Source: an uncultured Alphaproteobacteria bacterium (GTDB lineage Bacteria; Pseudomonadota; Alphaproteobacteria; Micavibrionales; Micavibrionaceae). From it: 52,858 nt of DNA. The notes under the pieces are model-generated. The model ran no database searches. It was given only the letters and a program-made list of their open reading frames with translations, and had not been told where the DNA came from. Made by a program: the position numbers and the translations under genes. The DNA is taken from positions 1 to 52,858 of the forward strand of contig CAMLJM010000023.1 of NCBI GenBank assembly GCA_946480475.1, given 5' to 3'. Every line of letters starts with the position of its first letter. Position 1 is the first letter of the stretch. Shown in pieces: positions 42,733 through 52,855 of the stretch.

Positions 42733-43401
42733 ATGCGCACATCACCAGCACACCGTCATGAACAAGGCAGTGCCATATGGTTTATCCTTGTGGCTGTAGC
42801 ATTACTTGCAGCACTGACTATGGCGATGACTCGTTCTTCCGATACTGTAGAGCAGAGTGGCGACGTTGAACGCGCCCGTATTTTATCCTCTGATCTGATG
42901 CGTTATACGGGGGGCATTAAGGCCGCTGTCGATAAAATGCTCATCCAGGGCATAAGTGAGAGTGATCTGTGTTTTCATGACTCAGGATGGGGTCATAACG
43001 ACTATAATGGGGCATCTTGTGCAGAATCAGCGAATCAAGTGTTCGGTGCAGGGGGGGCTGGATTAACCCGCCGCGACTTCGATTTTGTCACAAGCTGGGA
43101 TATATTCGGCTCACATGCTGTGCAGAATCTGGAAACATCAGAACCTGAACTCATCATCCAGGCGCAGGTCAGCGGAGCCCTATGCCGTGAAATCGATGTC
43201 ATGCTCGATATCCCCCTCGATATTAATGATGATGCCCCCAGTGATATCATTCAGAACATCTCCCGTTTTACAGGATCATACATTCTGGCAGCGCCCGATA
43301 ACACTATTGGCAACAACGCTGCAGATTTGGCAGGCAAGCAGGCCGGATGCCGTAAAGATGGCACTAACTATTACTTCTACCAAGTCCTGATTAAACGCTG
43401 A
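42733..43401 (+). CDS. Pilin/prepilin-like single-TM protein
   Basis: 222 residues. A short basic leader ending in glycine (MRTSPAHRHEQG) precedes a hydrophobic helix (SAIWFILVAVALLAALTMAM), an arrangement like type IV prepilins or minor pseudopilins; the usual Glu5 is missing. The rest is extracytoplasmic with Cys residues at SDLCFH, GASCAE, GALCRE and QAGCRK, probably two disulfides. The ATG at 42733 has AGGAAG upstream; the longer frame from 42673 is less likely. No other pilus genes are near. Confidence 0.55.
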   Translation: MRTSPAHRHEQGSAIWFILVAVALLAALTMAMTRSSDTVEQSGDVERARILSSDLMRYTGGIKAAVDKMLIQGISESDLCFHDSGWGHNDYNGASCAESANQVFGAGGAGLTRRDFDFVTSWDIFGSHAVQNLETSEPELIIQAQVSGALCREIDVMLDIPLDINDDAPSDIIQNISRFTGSYILAAPDNTIGNNAADLAGKQAGCRKDGTNYYFYQVLIKR

Positions 43402-43406
43402 TGAGA

Positions 43407-43435
43407 TAGACGCCCGGTCATGCGGGTGCTATCTA
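43407..43435 (+). promoter_or_regulatory. Promoter of the DinG-like gene, predicted leaderless
   Basis: TAGACG (43407-43412), 17-nt spacer, TATCTA (43430-43435), then six bases to the ATG at 43442. AGGA abuts the ATG directly and is too close to serve as a ribosome binding site. Confidence 0.5.
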
Positions 43436-43441
43436 TTAGGA

Positions 43442-46237
43442 ATGAACTCCCCCCTGCCCCAAGTCAGCAAAGCTTCAGACGAAGCCACAACAAAGGCCGA
43501 AATCATCCTGCCGGATGTGCCGGTCATTTGCGTCAACGCATCACGGGCTGCGATTCTGTCTACTGATGGTGAACTTGAAACCCTTTCTTTAGAACAGGCC
43601 CGCCTGCGCACACATAAACAAGCCGTGATGCTCTGTCATACGCCTTACACCCGCCAGCGTCTGGATGCACATGAGTTTCTGGCCTTTGACCTGCTCGAAT
43701 TATTTGCATTCGTTCATCCGGCAACATTTTGCGTCCCTACACCCACCGGTTTGGCGCGTGCCTTAGGCATTTCAGCGCCGCAAAGCTTTGATGATTACCC
43801 CTTCACATTAATGCAAGCCGCACAGGCTTTATTAAACGACCTCAGCAATGAAAAGCGCACTGGTAACAAAGCAGACCCCGCCGAGATCGCTCGCGTCATG
43901 GGTCTGCATGGCAAAGGCTGGCCATGGACCCCTTACGTGATGAAAGCGCTGAGTGTTGATTATAACGCTGAGGAACCGATCATTGCCAAAACGGCCCTCA
44001 ATATCTGGAAATACCTTCCCGAATGGTCGGAAGATGCGCCACCCCCGCCGCCCACGCATCAGGCCGTCACGGGTCAAGAAAGCCGTGACCGTTTAACGGA
44101 TCTTCTGCATCGGGGTAAAAATCCGGCCGAGCCCCGTCCCCAGCAACAGGATTATACATCACATGTATCGGCTGCCTTTGTCCCTGCCGATGATCGCAAT
44201 GAACCCCATCTGGTTATTGCCGAGGCAGGAACAGGCGTCGGCAAAACATTGGGTTATCTGGCCCCCGCCTCGGTATGGGCGGAAAAGAATAAGGGTGCTG
44301 TCTGGGTATCCACCTATACCAAGAACCTGCAACGGCAGATCAATCAGGAACTTGACCGCTTATATAGCCATGCGGATGTAAAATCTGCCCGGGTGGCCAT
44401 CCGCAAGGGGCGTGAAAACTATCTCTGCCTTCTCAATCTGGATGAGACCGTTGCGGGAGCCGCGATTGCCAAACACCCCGATCAGGTGATTGCTGCGGGT
44501 CTGATGGCGCGTTGGGCCGAACGCACACAGGATGGCGATTTAAGTGGCGGGGATTTTCCAGGTTGGCTTCCCGGTTTAATCGGTACCAAATTCACTTACG
44601 GTCTGGCAGACCGTCGCGGCGAATGCATCTTCTCTGCCTGCGATCATTACCATCGTTGCTTCGTCGAACGTTCGGTGCGTCGTGCCCGCCGTGCAGACCT
44701 TGTTATCGCCAATCATGCCCTTGTGATGGCACAGGCAGCGATGGGGGACTATAGCGATCTGCCCTCACGTTATGTCTTCGATGAGGGGCACCATTTATTC
44801 GATGCTGCCGACTCTGCCTTTGCAGGTCACCTCACAGCCCGCGAAACCAGTGAACTGCGTCGCTGGCTGCGCGGGGCCGAAGGAGGACGTGGACGGGCCC
44901 GCGGGCTAAAACGCCGGGTCGATGACTTGATAGCGGGCGATGCTGATGCCGAGCGTGATCTGGAAGCCATATTGCACGAAGCATCATCGCTGGCCGCTGC
45001 CGGATGGTCCAAGAGAATGAAAGATGGTGGCCCGATTGGCGTCACCGAAATTTTCCTCTCGCATATATATAAGCAGGTCTTTGCCAGAGCTGATGGCCGT
45101 GAAGGTCCTTATTCTCTGGAAACGGATACGCGCCCCATAATCCCTGAGTTATCTGATTCAGCCCTTGATCTGAAAGAGCGTCTGACCGCCCTGCGTAAAC
45201 CCATGCTGTCACTGGCGGCACGTCTCAAGAAAAAATTGGCCGATCAGGCTGATACCCTGGATAGCGATATGCGCCGCCGCCTGGAATCCGTCAGCAACCG
45301 GCTGAACTGGTGGGCCGACTCTGTTGTCGGTGGCTGGATTGGTATGCTGGATACGCTGGAGCAGGATCAAAGCCCGTCCGATGTCGTCGACTGGATGGAA
45401 ATTGAACGCGTCGAAGGACAGGCTGTCGATATCGGCCTTTATCGTCACTGGATTGACCCGATGAAATCATTCGCGGAATCAATCAAACCTCACGCTCACG
45501 GTGTTGTGATTACATCAGCAACATTGCGCGATGGTACAGGCGACGATGCCGAAGACTGGCGTGTCGCCCGCGAACGCACAGGCACCGACTATATAAATCC
45601 TCAAGCCAACACTTTCACTGTCACATCACCCTTTGATTACCCTGAACGCACCAAAGTGCTGATTATCAATGACGTGCGCAAGGATGATATGGATCAGGTG
45701 GCTGCCGCATATCGCGTATTATTCGAAGCTGCGGGCGGTGGCGGCCTTGGTCTGTTCACGGCCATCAGTCGTCTGCGCGCAGTATACGACCGCATTGCCA
45801 CGCCGCTGGAAGAAAAAGACATTGCCCTGTACGCCCAGCATGTCGATGATGTCGATACCGGCACTTTGGTGGATATTTTCCGTGAGGAAAAACACGCCTG
45901 CCTGCTGGGCACCGATGCCGTGCGCGATGGCATTGATGTGCCGGGCGATGCCTTGCGTGTGCTGGTATATGACCGCGTGCCGTGGCCACGCCCCACCATT
46001 TTGCACCGCGCCCGCCGTGAAGCTTTCGGTGGTCGCCGTTATGATGAATTGATGACACGTTTGAAATTACGTCAGGCTTTTGGCCGCCTCGTGCGCCGTG
46101 CCGATGACCGCGGTATTTTTGTCATGCTGGATTCCATGTTGCCCACGCGTTTATTAGGGGCCTTCCCGCCGGGCGTCACAGTTGAACGTATCGGCCTTGC
46201 GGAAGCGACTAAAATTATTTCAGAATTTTACAAATAA
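43442..46237 (+). CDS. DinG/XPD-type iron-sulfur ATP-dependent DNA helicase
   Basis: Superfamily 2 helicase of 931 residues. Walker A is AEAGTGVGKT (residues ~260-269); motif Ia STYTKNLQRQI; the DEAH-type box DEGH is at ~447-450; motif V/VI region DAVRDGIDVPGDALRVLV and LKLRQAFGRLVRRADD near the end. Four cysteines suited to a [4Fe-4S] cluster are Cys329 (NYLCLL), Cys395, Cys400 and Cys406 (ECIFSAC...RC). The N-terminal ~230 residues form an extra domain, exonuclease-like or unknown, not found in E. coli DinG. It probably acts on R-loops, D-loops or stalled forks, by family knowledge. Confidence 0.88.
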   Translation: MNSPLPQVSKASDEATTKAEIILPDVPVICVNASRAAILSTDGELETLSLEQARLRTHKQAVMLCHTPYTRQRLDAHEFLAFDLLELFAFVHPATFCVPTPTGLARALGISAPQSFDDYPFTLMQAAQALLNDLSNEKRTGNKADPAEIARVMGLHGKGWPWTPYVMKALSVDYNAEEPIIAKTALNIWKYLPEWSEDAPPPPPTHQAVTGQESRDRLTDLLHRGKNPAEPRPQQQDYTSHVSAAFVPADDRNEPHLVIAEAGTGVGKTLGYLAPASVWAEKNKGAVWVSTYTKNLQRQINQELDRLYSHADVKSARVAIRKGRENYLCLLNLDETVAGAAIAKHPDQVIAAGLMARWAERTQDGDLSGGDFPGWLPGLIGTKFTYGLADRRGECIFSACDHYHRCFVERSVRRARRADLVIANHALVMAQAAMGDYSDLPSRYVFDEGHHLFDAADSAFAGHLTARETSELRRWLRGAEGGRGRARGLKRRVDDLIAGDADAERDLEAILHEASSLAAAGWSKRMKDGGPIGVTEIFLSHIYKQVFARADGREGPYSLETDTRPIIPELSDSALDLKERLTALRKPMLSLAARLKKKLADQADTLDSDMRRRLESVSNRLNWWADSVVGGWIGMLDTLEQDQSPSDVVDWMEIERVEGQAVDIGLYRHWIDPMKSFAESIKPHAHGVVITSATLRDGTGDDAEDWRVARERTGTDYINPQANTFTVTSPFDYPERTKVLIINDVRKDDMDQVAAAYRVLFEAAGGGGLGLFTAISRLRAVYDRIATPLEEKDIALYAQHVDDVDTGTLVDIFREEKHACLLGTDAVRDGIDVPGDALRVLVYDRVPWPRPTILHRARREAFGGRRYDELMTRLKLRQAFGRLVRRADDRGIFVMLDSMLPTRLLGAFPPGVTVERIGLAEATKIISEFYK

Positions 46238-46241
46238 AAAT

Positions 46242-46266
46242 CCCCCGTTTTTCAACGGGGGTTTTT
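46242..46266. terminator. Rho-independent terminator
   Basis: CCCCCGTT / AACGGGGG with loop TTTC, flanked by A and T runs, so it can work for both the helicase gene and the convergent 46285 gene. Confidence 0.8.
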
Positions 46267-46284
46267 ATTTACTTATTTTGTCGA

Positions 46285-46587
46285 TTACGGAGCAGATGGC
46301 CCTTGAGAATTTTTCAATGCCTTATCACGTATGGCTTGGTATCTCATTGTAATCATTGCACCAGTAGAGAGGCGCGCAATTACAGGAGCAGTAGATACAA
46401 ACGATGCTGCCTTTGTTTCAACAACAGGCGCTTGCTCTTTCGCTACAATAATTTGCTGTGCAGCTTGTGTATGGATGTCTGTCAGCAGACAAACATAGGG
46501 GTGGCTGGATGTATCGCCATGATAAGGGTCCAACCCCAGATGCTGGGCGGAAACTTGCAGAAATTCTGAGAGAGCGGCTTTGCTCAT
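46285..46587 (-). CDS. Uncharacterised 100-residue protein
   Basis: Not recognised. N-terminal SKAALSEFLQVSAQHLGLD and C-terminal VIARLSTGAMITMRYQAIRD flank a helical middle with one cysteine (YVCLLTDIHTQAAQQI). No signal peptide. The ATG at 46587 (MSKAALSEFL) is chosen because AAAGGA lies eight bases upstream; in-frame ATG codons further upstream lack a site. Convergent with the helicase gene. Confidence 0.55.
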   Translation of the reverse strand: MSKAALSEFLQVSAQHLGLDPYHGDTSSHPYVCLLTDIHTQAAQQIIVAKEQAPVVETKAASFVSTAPVIARLSTGAMITMRYQAIRDKALKNSQGPSAP

Positions 46588-46932
46588 GTTCATGTCCTTT
46601 ATAAAGCGCCGGTCACAATTGGCCGGTGGATTTGCGCGATGAAATATCATGGTTCAAAGTCTGCTGAAAAGAAAATTCTTTCGCAAAATGTGTTTTTTGC
46701 TATTAAAACACATAAAAAAATTAAGTTTTGTGCATTTTAACCCCTCCTAAGGCCTCCTTCAACTTTTTCGGGCAAAGAAAAGCTTATCCAAAGATGACCA
46801 TTTCATTGCACAACAGCATGAAACTGCCCTTGAAATTTCTTGCGCTGGCCAACATTTGACCTCATAAACCAAAGATAGTCGTACGCAGGGGGATTCTTCC
46901 GCCGTATAGCAAGATATTTAAGAGACATCGCA
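46588..46932. other. 345-nt intergenic region with a palindrome
   Basis: An AT-rich region containing a 9-bp inverted repeat, ATGTGTTTT-N8-AAAACACAT (46688-46713), of operator type. A 21-codon ORF (46794-46859, MTISLHNSMK) could be a leader peptide, but it has no tryptophan codons, so it is not a trp attenuator. No other gene is visible. Confidence 0.4.
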
Positions 46933-48348
46933 ATGACCGCAGAAATAACAGCCAAAACAGTATACGCATATGCGCTGCCGGATATGTCGGCACCACTGGC
47001 TGTTTTCTCGTCCCTCTATCGCTTTCCTTACACCCAGTTTCTTGATAGCACTGCCCCGCAACAGCAAGGTGGACGTTACAGCACTATCGTATTCCAGCCT
47101 GTAGAAATTCTGGAAGTCTGGGGCGATAAAATTACTGTCACTAACCGTGATCAGCAATTAAGCCTGCGCGGGAAACTGGCTGACCTTCTGCCTGACCGCT
47201 TGAACGTCTGGGGCCAGGGCGATGTGATGTCCGACCCAACATTGCCACCGTTCCAAGGGGGGGCCGTTGGTTATTTTGGTTTTGGTTTCGGTCAATTAAA
47301 ACAACGCGTCATGGATATTCCACAGGCTGCTTTTGGCATTTATGACCAATGCGTATCATTTGATCACCAGGAAAACCGCGCATGGTATGTGGTGATCAGT
47401 GATAATGCTGAACATGCGCGCACCAAATACAATCATTTCACGCGTCTGGCTTCCCGTAGTTTCCTGCCGCGTGAAGACAGCGAACAACCTCATTTATCAT
47501 GGGCTCCGCGCACCTTACCCGGTCCGTTAAAAGAAAATGCGCGCCGCCTGACGGATTATATTCACGCCGGCAGCTTCGATCGCACATTCCTCTGCCAATA
47601 CTATGAAAGCATTGTTCCCGCCGGTTACGATGTGCTGGCGCATTACCAATCCCTGCGTGCAAAAAACAGAACGCCGCTCGGCACCTGCCAGATGCTGGGT
47701 GGACTGAATGTCATAGTATCAGATGCTGAACCTTTATTGACCATCAATGACAAACAGGTGGAAGTACACCATATAAGTCATCGCACACCGCGTCCGGAAG
47801 GGGCTTTGCGCGATGACGTCGCCGCACGCACTTTGGCGCAAGATCAGAATATCATGAATGCCCATCGCAAGATGGCCAAGGATCAGGCAATCCGCCTGTC
47901 ATCCCTGTGTCGTGCGAATGGCATTCTCGGCCCATCAAATCCGGAGGTCATTCAGGCCGGACATGAATATCAGGTGGGTTCTATCACACGCGGCGTCTTG
48001 AATGAGGATACATCCCTGTCAGACCTGCTGGATACTTTCACACCCGCACCGCAATATGCCGGTCAACCGCTGGAACGCTCTTTACGTGTTGTGGCAGACA
48101 TGGAATCCAGCACACGCGGACCCGCTTACGGCCATACAGTTGTCATCAGCTTTACCGGCCACATGACGGTTAGTCTGAATACAGAAGTGACCGTGAATAA
48201 TGGCCATGAACTTCGCTATACGGCAGGCCTGCCCATCAGTGCCAATACGGAACCAGACATCTGGTATGATGAATTGGTAAATAAGGCAGAAATAGCCCTG
48301 GCGCGTATCGGCAGCGATACAGAAGAAAGAAAATCAAACATCGCCTAA
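46933..48348 (+). CDS. Chorismate-binding enzyme relative (TrpE/PabB-like), apparently without catalytic motifs
   Basis: 471 residues with overall TrpE/PabB layout: an N-terminal domain with PFQGGAVGYFGFGFG (residues ~108-122, the FxGGxxGYxxYD motif of the family) and a C-terminal half that follows the chorismate-binding domain order, DQNIMNAHRKM in place of KxxAEHxM, then ESSTRGPAYGHTVVIS in place of ExSRGxYxGxIG. Expected active-site motifs are not found: the (K/A)GT loop reads SHRTPRP (282-288), DLxRNDLG reads LCRANGILG (325-333), and the FPGGSITGAPK loop reads FTPAPQYAGQPL (369-380). It is either a pseudoenzyme or a repurposed family member. No glutamine amidotransferase gene is adjacent. 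Confidence 0.7.
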   Translation: MTAEITAKTVYAYALPDMSAPLAVFSSLYRFPYTQFLDSTAPQQQGGRYSTIVFQPVEILEVWGDKITVTNRDQQLSLRGKLADLLPDRLNVWGQGDVMSDPTLPPFQGGAVGYFGFGFGQLKQRVMDIPQAAFGIYDQCVSFDHQENRAWYVVISDNAEHARTKYNHFTRLASRSFLPREDSEQPHLSWAPRTLPGPLKENARRLTDYIHAGSFDRTFLCQYYESIVPAGYDVLAHYQSLRAKNRTPLGTCQMLGGLNVIVSDAEPLLTINDKQVEVHHISHRTPRPEGALRDDVAARTLAQDQNIMNAHRKMAKDQAIRLSSLCRANGILGPSNPEVIQAGHEYQVGSITRGVLNEDTSLSDLLDTFTPAPQYAGQPLERSLRVVADMESSTRGPAYGHTVVISFTGHMTVSLNTEVTVNNGHELRYTAGLPISANTEPDIWYDELVNKAEIALARIGSDTEERKSNIA

Positions 48349-48352
48349 AGCA

Positions 48353-48377
48353 AAACCCCGAACCAAATTCGGGGTTT
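48353..48377. terminator. Bidirectional terminator
   Basis: AAACCCCGAA / TTCGGGGTTT, perfect 10-bp stem with loop CCAAA; serves the TrpE-like gene and the convergent atp-cluster end. Confidence 0.8.
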
Positions 48378-48775
48378 CATATTGATAAAGAGTATTTCAC
48401 AATACGAGCCAGACTGGTGTGGCCCGTCTTCATACATAAATCCACAATCTCTGCTGAACGATCTTCTAATGCCACAGCCTTGGCAACAACATCTTCGCCA
48501 AACGCGCGAACCATAATGGGAATCGTCGTTTCCGCATGCAAAATTACTGCACGGTGATGCAGATAACTTTCCTTAAACTGCCCTGTCAGCCAATGCGCCG
48601 CATAACAGCCCATCAGCTTAACCTTATCTAAGCCAGAAGATGCCTTCTTAAATGAACTGGAAAATTTGTGGTAACTGTCGCGGTTAGCCGTATCAAAAAC
48701 GTTACCAATGCCTAAGCCCAATCGTGCGGCGCAATCAGACAATTTTTTATAATCGCTGCCTGAAATGCTGGTCAT
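48377..48775 (-). CDS. Uncharacterised protein after atpC
   Basis: 132 residues, not recognised; predicted all-helical and soluble, with SGSDYKKLSDCAARLGLGI at the start and HAETTIPIMVRAFGEDVVAK in the middle. The ATG at 48775 lies four bases after the atpC stop; a TTG at 48790 would overlap atpC. There is no clear ribosome binding site of its own, so it probably depends on atpC translation. It is the last gene of the atp transcript before the terminator. Confidence 0.6.
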   Translation of the reverse strand: MTSISGSDYKKLSDCAARLGLGIGNVFDTANRDSYHKFSSSFKKASSGLDKVKLMGCYAAHWLTGQFKESYLHHRAVILHAETTIPIMVRAFGEDVVAKAVALEDRSAEIVDLCMKTGHTSLARIVKYSLSI

Positions 48776-48779
48776 GTTA

Positions 48780-49217
48780 TCAGGCGGCAATCTTACCCGT
48801 CACGGCGGCAATTTTCGCCTGCACCAGATTGATTTTCTTGGTTACGCGTGCACGTTCCATATCATCCTTGGCCAGAGCGAGATCTTCCTTGAGATTGACC
48901 AGTGATTTCTCAAGTGTTTCGAGATTGAGGTCACTGATACTGATCGCCTCTTCCGCCAGAATGGTGCAGGACACCGGCGTCACATCGGCAAAACCACCAG
49001 CAATGAAAATGCGGCGTACTTCGCCACCTTCGGCGCTATGCACTTCTACAACACCCGGGCGAACGGTCGCCACCAGTGCTGAGTGACCGGGCAATACGCC
49101 AAAGTCGCCTTCTTCACCGGGAACGATGGCCATTTTCGCTGGCTCGGAGAGCAAACGGCGCTCCGGCGAGACCAGTTCAAAATTGAATGTCGTTTGTGTT
49201 GTATCAGCCATTTTCAT
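48780..49217 (-). CDS. atpC: ATP synthase F1 subunit epsilon
   Basis: Rotor subunit that links gamma to the c-ring and can inhibit the enzyme. The N-terminal beta-sandwich has the signature FELVSPERRLLSEPAKMAIVPGEEGDFGVLPGHSAL, and GGFADVTP follows; the C-terminal helical hairpin covers the last ~45 residues. 145 residues is normal. The start overlaps the preceding small gene by four bases (ATGA); MADTTQTTF two codons later is an alternative start. Confidence 0.95.
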   Translation of the reverse strand: MKMADTTQTTFNFELVSPERRLLSEPAKMAIVPGEEGDFGVLPGHSALVATVRPGVVEVHSAEGGEVRRIFIAGGFADVTPVSCTILAEEAISISDLNLETLEKSLVNLKEDLALAKDDMERARVTKKINLVQAKIAAVTGKIAA

Positions 49218-49450
49218 ATCCTATTCCCAAACAAGTGACGGGTATTACGTGTCACAAATTGCATATGCGATTCTTCCTGCGAAGAAAGAGAGCCATAGGG
49301 CCGCACCCCGCTTTGTGTCACGACCATAAAGTCGCCCAATGCTGAAGGCGATTCCTTTTTAAACAGTTGTGATCCTTCCACCGGACGATAGCCCTGATTG
49401 ATCAGTATCTGTTTAACCTGTGGCAACAGGGGTGAAACCATACTATTCAT
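49214..49450 (-). CDS. Uncharacterised 78-residue protein inserted between atpD and atpC
   Basis: Not recognised. Soluble, short alpha/beta-like sequence: SPLLPQVKQILINQGYRPVE, then GDFMVVTQSGVRPYGSL and a His/Arg tail (FVTRNTRHLFGN). It overlaps the amphi-Trp gene by eight bases (or starts two bases after its end if the Met at codon 4 is used) and atpC by four. No homologue of a known ATP synthase assembly factor is apparent. Confidence 0.65.
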   Translation of the reverse strand: MNSMVSPLLPQVKQILINQGYRPVEGSQLFKKESPSALGDFMVVTQSGVRPYGSLSSQEESHMQFVTRNTRHLFGNRI

Positions 49451-49666
49451 TTGCCCACTTCAGCTGGAACTCGATCTCTTCCTCTTTGCCTTCGCGTTCA
49501 TGCTCGATATTGAACTCCGCACGAACAGGTACATAAACGCGCTCACCGGCGATCTGGATTTCGAAAGGCTTTCCGCTCTCCAGAGAGTCAGCAAGACGAC
49601 GAAGCTTGTCAGCAAATTCGCTGGCACTATAGGTAGCTTCGACGTCTCGCGCGCGTTTTACCGTCA

Positions 49667-49667
<1 letters not shown>
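49443..49667 (-). CDS. Amphi-Trp domain-type small protein inserted after atpD
   Basis: 74 residues resembling the amphi-Trp domain family: a helix (YSASEFADKLRRLADSLESG), a beta hairpin (FEIQIAGERVYVPV) and an acidic strand ending in the conserved Leu-Lys-Trp (EEIEFQLKWANE). The role of the family is unknown. Its ATG shares one base with the atpD stop (TAATG), so it is translated by coupling to the beta subunit. This is not a standard member of an atp operon. Confidence 0.75.
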
Positions 49668-51103
<1,436 letters not shown>

Positions 51104-51134
51104 TTAAAAACCAAATTCAATGTCGTCTTGAGCA

Positions 51135-51938
51135 CTACTTGCGTTCTTTCGCAAGCTGCACTTCAAATTCTTTCTTCGCCAGGGCCATACGTTCCTGGAT
51201 CTCAGGTTTTTCCAACATGGCGGCCACAACCTGTGTAGCGATAGCGCGGCCAGCTTCGCCATCTGATGGATAGTGAACACCGGCAATCTCGCGACGATGG
51301 GCAATGTCGAAAGCCATCTGCTTGTACTTATCAGCATTCACAGGATCAACTTCGGACAGAATCAATGCAAATGCGTAAGCCTGACCACCATGGCCTGACG
51401 GATATGCGGAATGGCGCGGCACAGGGATGACTGTCGTTAACTCAGGCGCCAGTTGTGTCGGACGAGGACGCTGAAAAGCCTTTTTCTCGCGCAGGATAAA
51501 ATACATCACTTCACGATCAACAGACGCCAGCAGGCTATTGGTAATCGGGTGCGTGTCAAAATCGTACAGACCTTCGTCAGCGAACACGCGATACAACGGC
51601 ATCGTTATGTTTTCGCGATCCATTTTCTTGATTTGTTCAGGCGTGCGCTCTTCCGCTTCAAACTTCTTCAAAGCCGCAATTTCAGCAAGCGTTTCCGCAC
51701 TGGTATTCGCGGCATAGGGCTTCACTTCCAGCTTCATATCACGTGGCAGAATACGTGGGCCGCGCTCAAGCTGGGCCAGCAGTTCCGGATGCCAGTCATT
51801 CAGATCATATTTGAAATCATCGCTGATCGGCGTCGGCGCAGGCTGCAACGCCGGGAAAACAGGCTGCTCTGCCACCACCATCACAGGTGATGCCAGAACG
51901 CTGCAAACCAGGGCTGTTGTCAAAAGCGCCTTTTTCAT
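51135..51938 (-). CDS. PAP2-superfamily acid phosphatase-like protein inserted between atpG and atpD
   Basis: Resembles class A non-specific acid phosphatases (PhoN-type). A signal peptide ([21 protein letters not shown]) directs it to the periplasm. The three PAP2 signature motifs are visible in order: KKAFQRPRP (K-x6-RP), YPSGHGGQAY (PSGH) and HRREIAGVHYPSD (R...H...D). 267 residues is typical. Its ATG overlaps the atpG stop by one base (TAATG); 46 nt then separate it from atpD. The substrate is unknown; phosphate monoesters are likely. Confidence 0.9.
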   Translation of the reverse strand: MKKALLTTALVCSVLASPVMVVAEQPVFPALQPAPTPISDDFKYDLNDWHPELLAQLERGPRILPRDMKLEVKPYAANTSAETLAEIAALKKFEAEERTPEQIKKMDRENITMPLYRVFADEGLYDFDTHPITNSLLASVDREVMYFILREKKAFQRPRPTQLAPELTTVIPVPRHSAYPSGHGGQAYAFALILSEVDPVNADKYKQMAFDIAHRREIAGVHYPSDGEAGRAIATQVVAAMLEKPEIQERMALAKKEFEVQLAKERK

Positions 51939-52855
51939 TATACGGCTTCCGCTCCCGAGATAATCTCGATCAGTTCCTTCGTGATGAAGGCCTGACGCGC
52001 ACGGTTGTATTGAATGCTCAGTTTGTTGATCATATCACCAGCGTTACGTGTCGCGTTATCCATCGCGGTCATACGCGCGGCTTGTTCACCCGCGCCACTA
52101 TCCAGCAGCGAACGATAAATCTGGATCGCCAGGTTCTTCGGCAGCAAAGCACCAAGGATCTGGTCTTCTTCCGGTTCGAAGCTATAAGGGCTGGTCACAG
52201 CCACAGGTACAGGCTCTTTATCCAGCTGGCGGTTATCGTTAGATGCATGGCCTTCCGATGCCTTGAATGGGATCAATTGCTGGAATGTTGGCTTCTGCGT
52301 CAGCACAGATACAAACTCGTTATAGGCCAATGTGCAGATATCAAAAGCACCGGCATTAAACTGTTCCAGAATCCATTGTGTCACTTCATCCGCTTCAGCA
52401 AAACTCAGGTCTGTACGACCGGCAAGGCCTGTGAAAGAATGGGCAATCAAACCACTGAATTCACGTTTAAGAACGTCGCGTCCCTTACGGCCTACGCACA
52501 GCAATTTTACTTGCTTGCTTTCGGCCTGCAGACGGCGCACTTCCTGGCGTACACGACGAACGAGGTTGCCGTTGAAACCACCGCAAAGGCCGCGATCAGA
52601 TGTCACAACCACCAGCAGATGTGTTTGATCAGAACCCGTGCCGATCAGCAGTTTCGGGCTATTCGGGCCGACAACAACACCGGACGCCACACGCGCCATC
52701 ATGCCCGCCATCGCGGATGCATAAGGCTGGCTGGCTTCAGCTTGTTCCTGGGCCTTCTTCAGTTTGGATGCCGCCACCATTTTCATCGCCGAAGTAATTT
52801 TCTTCGTCGATTTAACAGAGGCGATCCTTACGCGGTACTGCTTTAAACTCGGCAT
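51938..52855 (-). CDS. atpG: ATP synthase F1 subunit gamma
   Basis: Central rotor shaft. The N-terminal helix is typical ([35 protein letters not shown]), the middle Rossmann-like part contains [20 protein letters not shown], and the C-terminal helix ends with [30 protein letters not shown]...EIISGAEAV. 305 residues, complete at both ends. Further atp genes (atpA, atpH) are expected beyond the window. The stop overlaps the phosphatase gene start. Confidence 0.97.
   Translation of the reverse strand: MPSLKQYRVRIASVKSTKKITSAMKMVAASKLKKAQEQAEASQPYASAMAGMMARVASGVVVGPNSPKLLIGTGSDQTHLLVVVTSDRGLCGGFNGNLVRRVRQEVRRLQAESKQVKLLCVGRKGRDVLKREFSGLIAHSFTGLAGRTDLSFAEADEVTQWILEQFNAGAFDICTLAYNEFVSVLTQKPTFQQLIPFKASEGHASNDNRQLDKEPVPVAVTSPYSFEPEEDQILGALLPKNLAIQIYRSLLDSGAGEQAARMTAMDNATRNAGDMINKLSIQYNRARQAFITKELIEIISGAEAV

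Noticed and set aside
46794..46859. trp-type leader peptide and attenuator upstream of the TrpE-like gene
   Set aside because: The 21-codon ORF has no Trp codons and no antiterminator/terminator pair was found.
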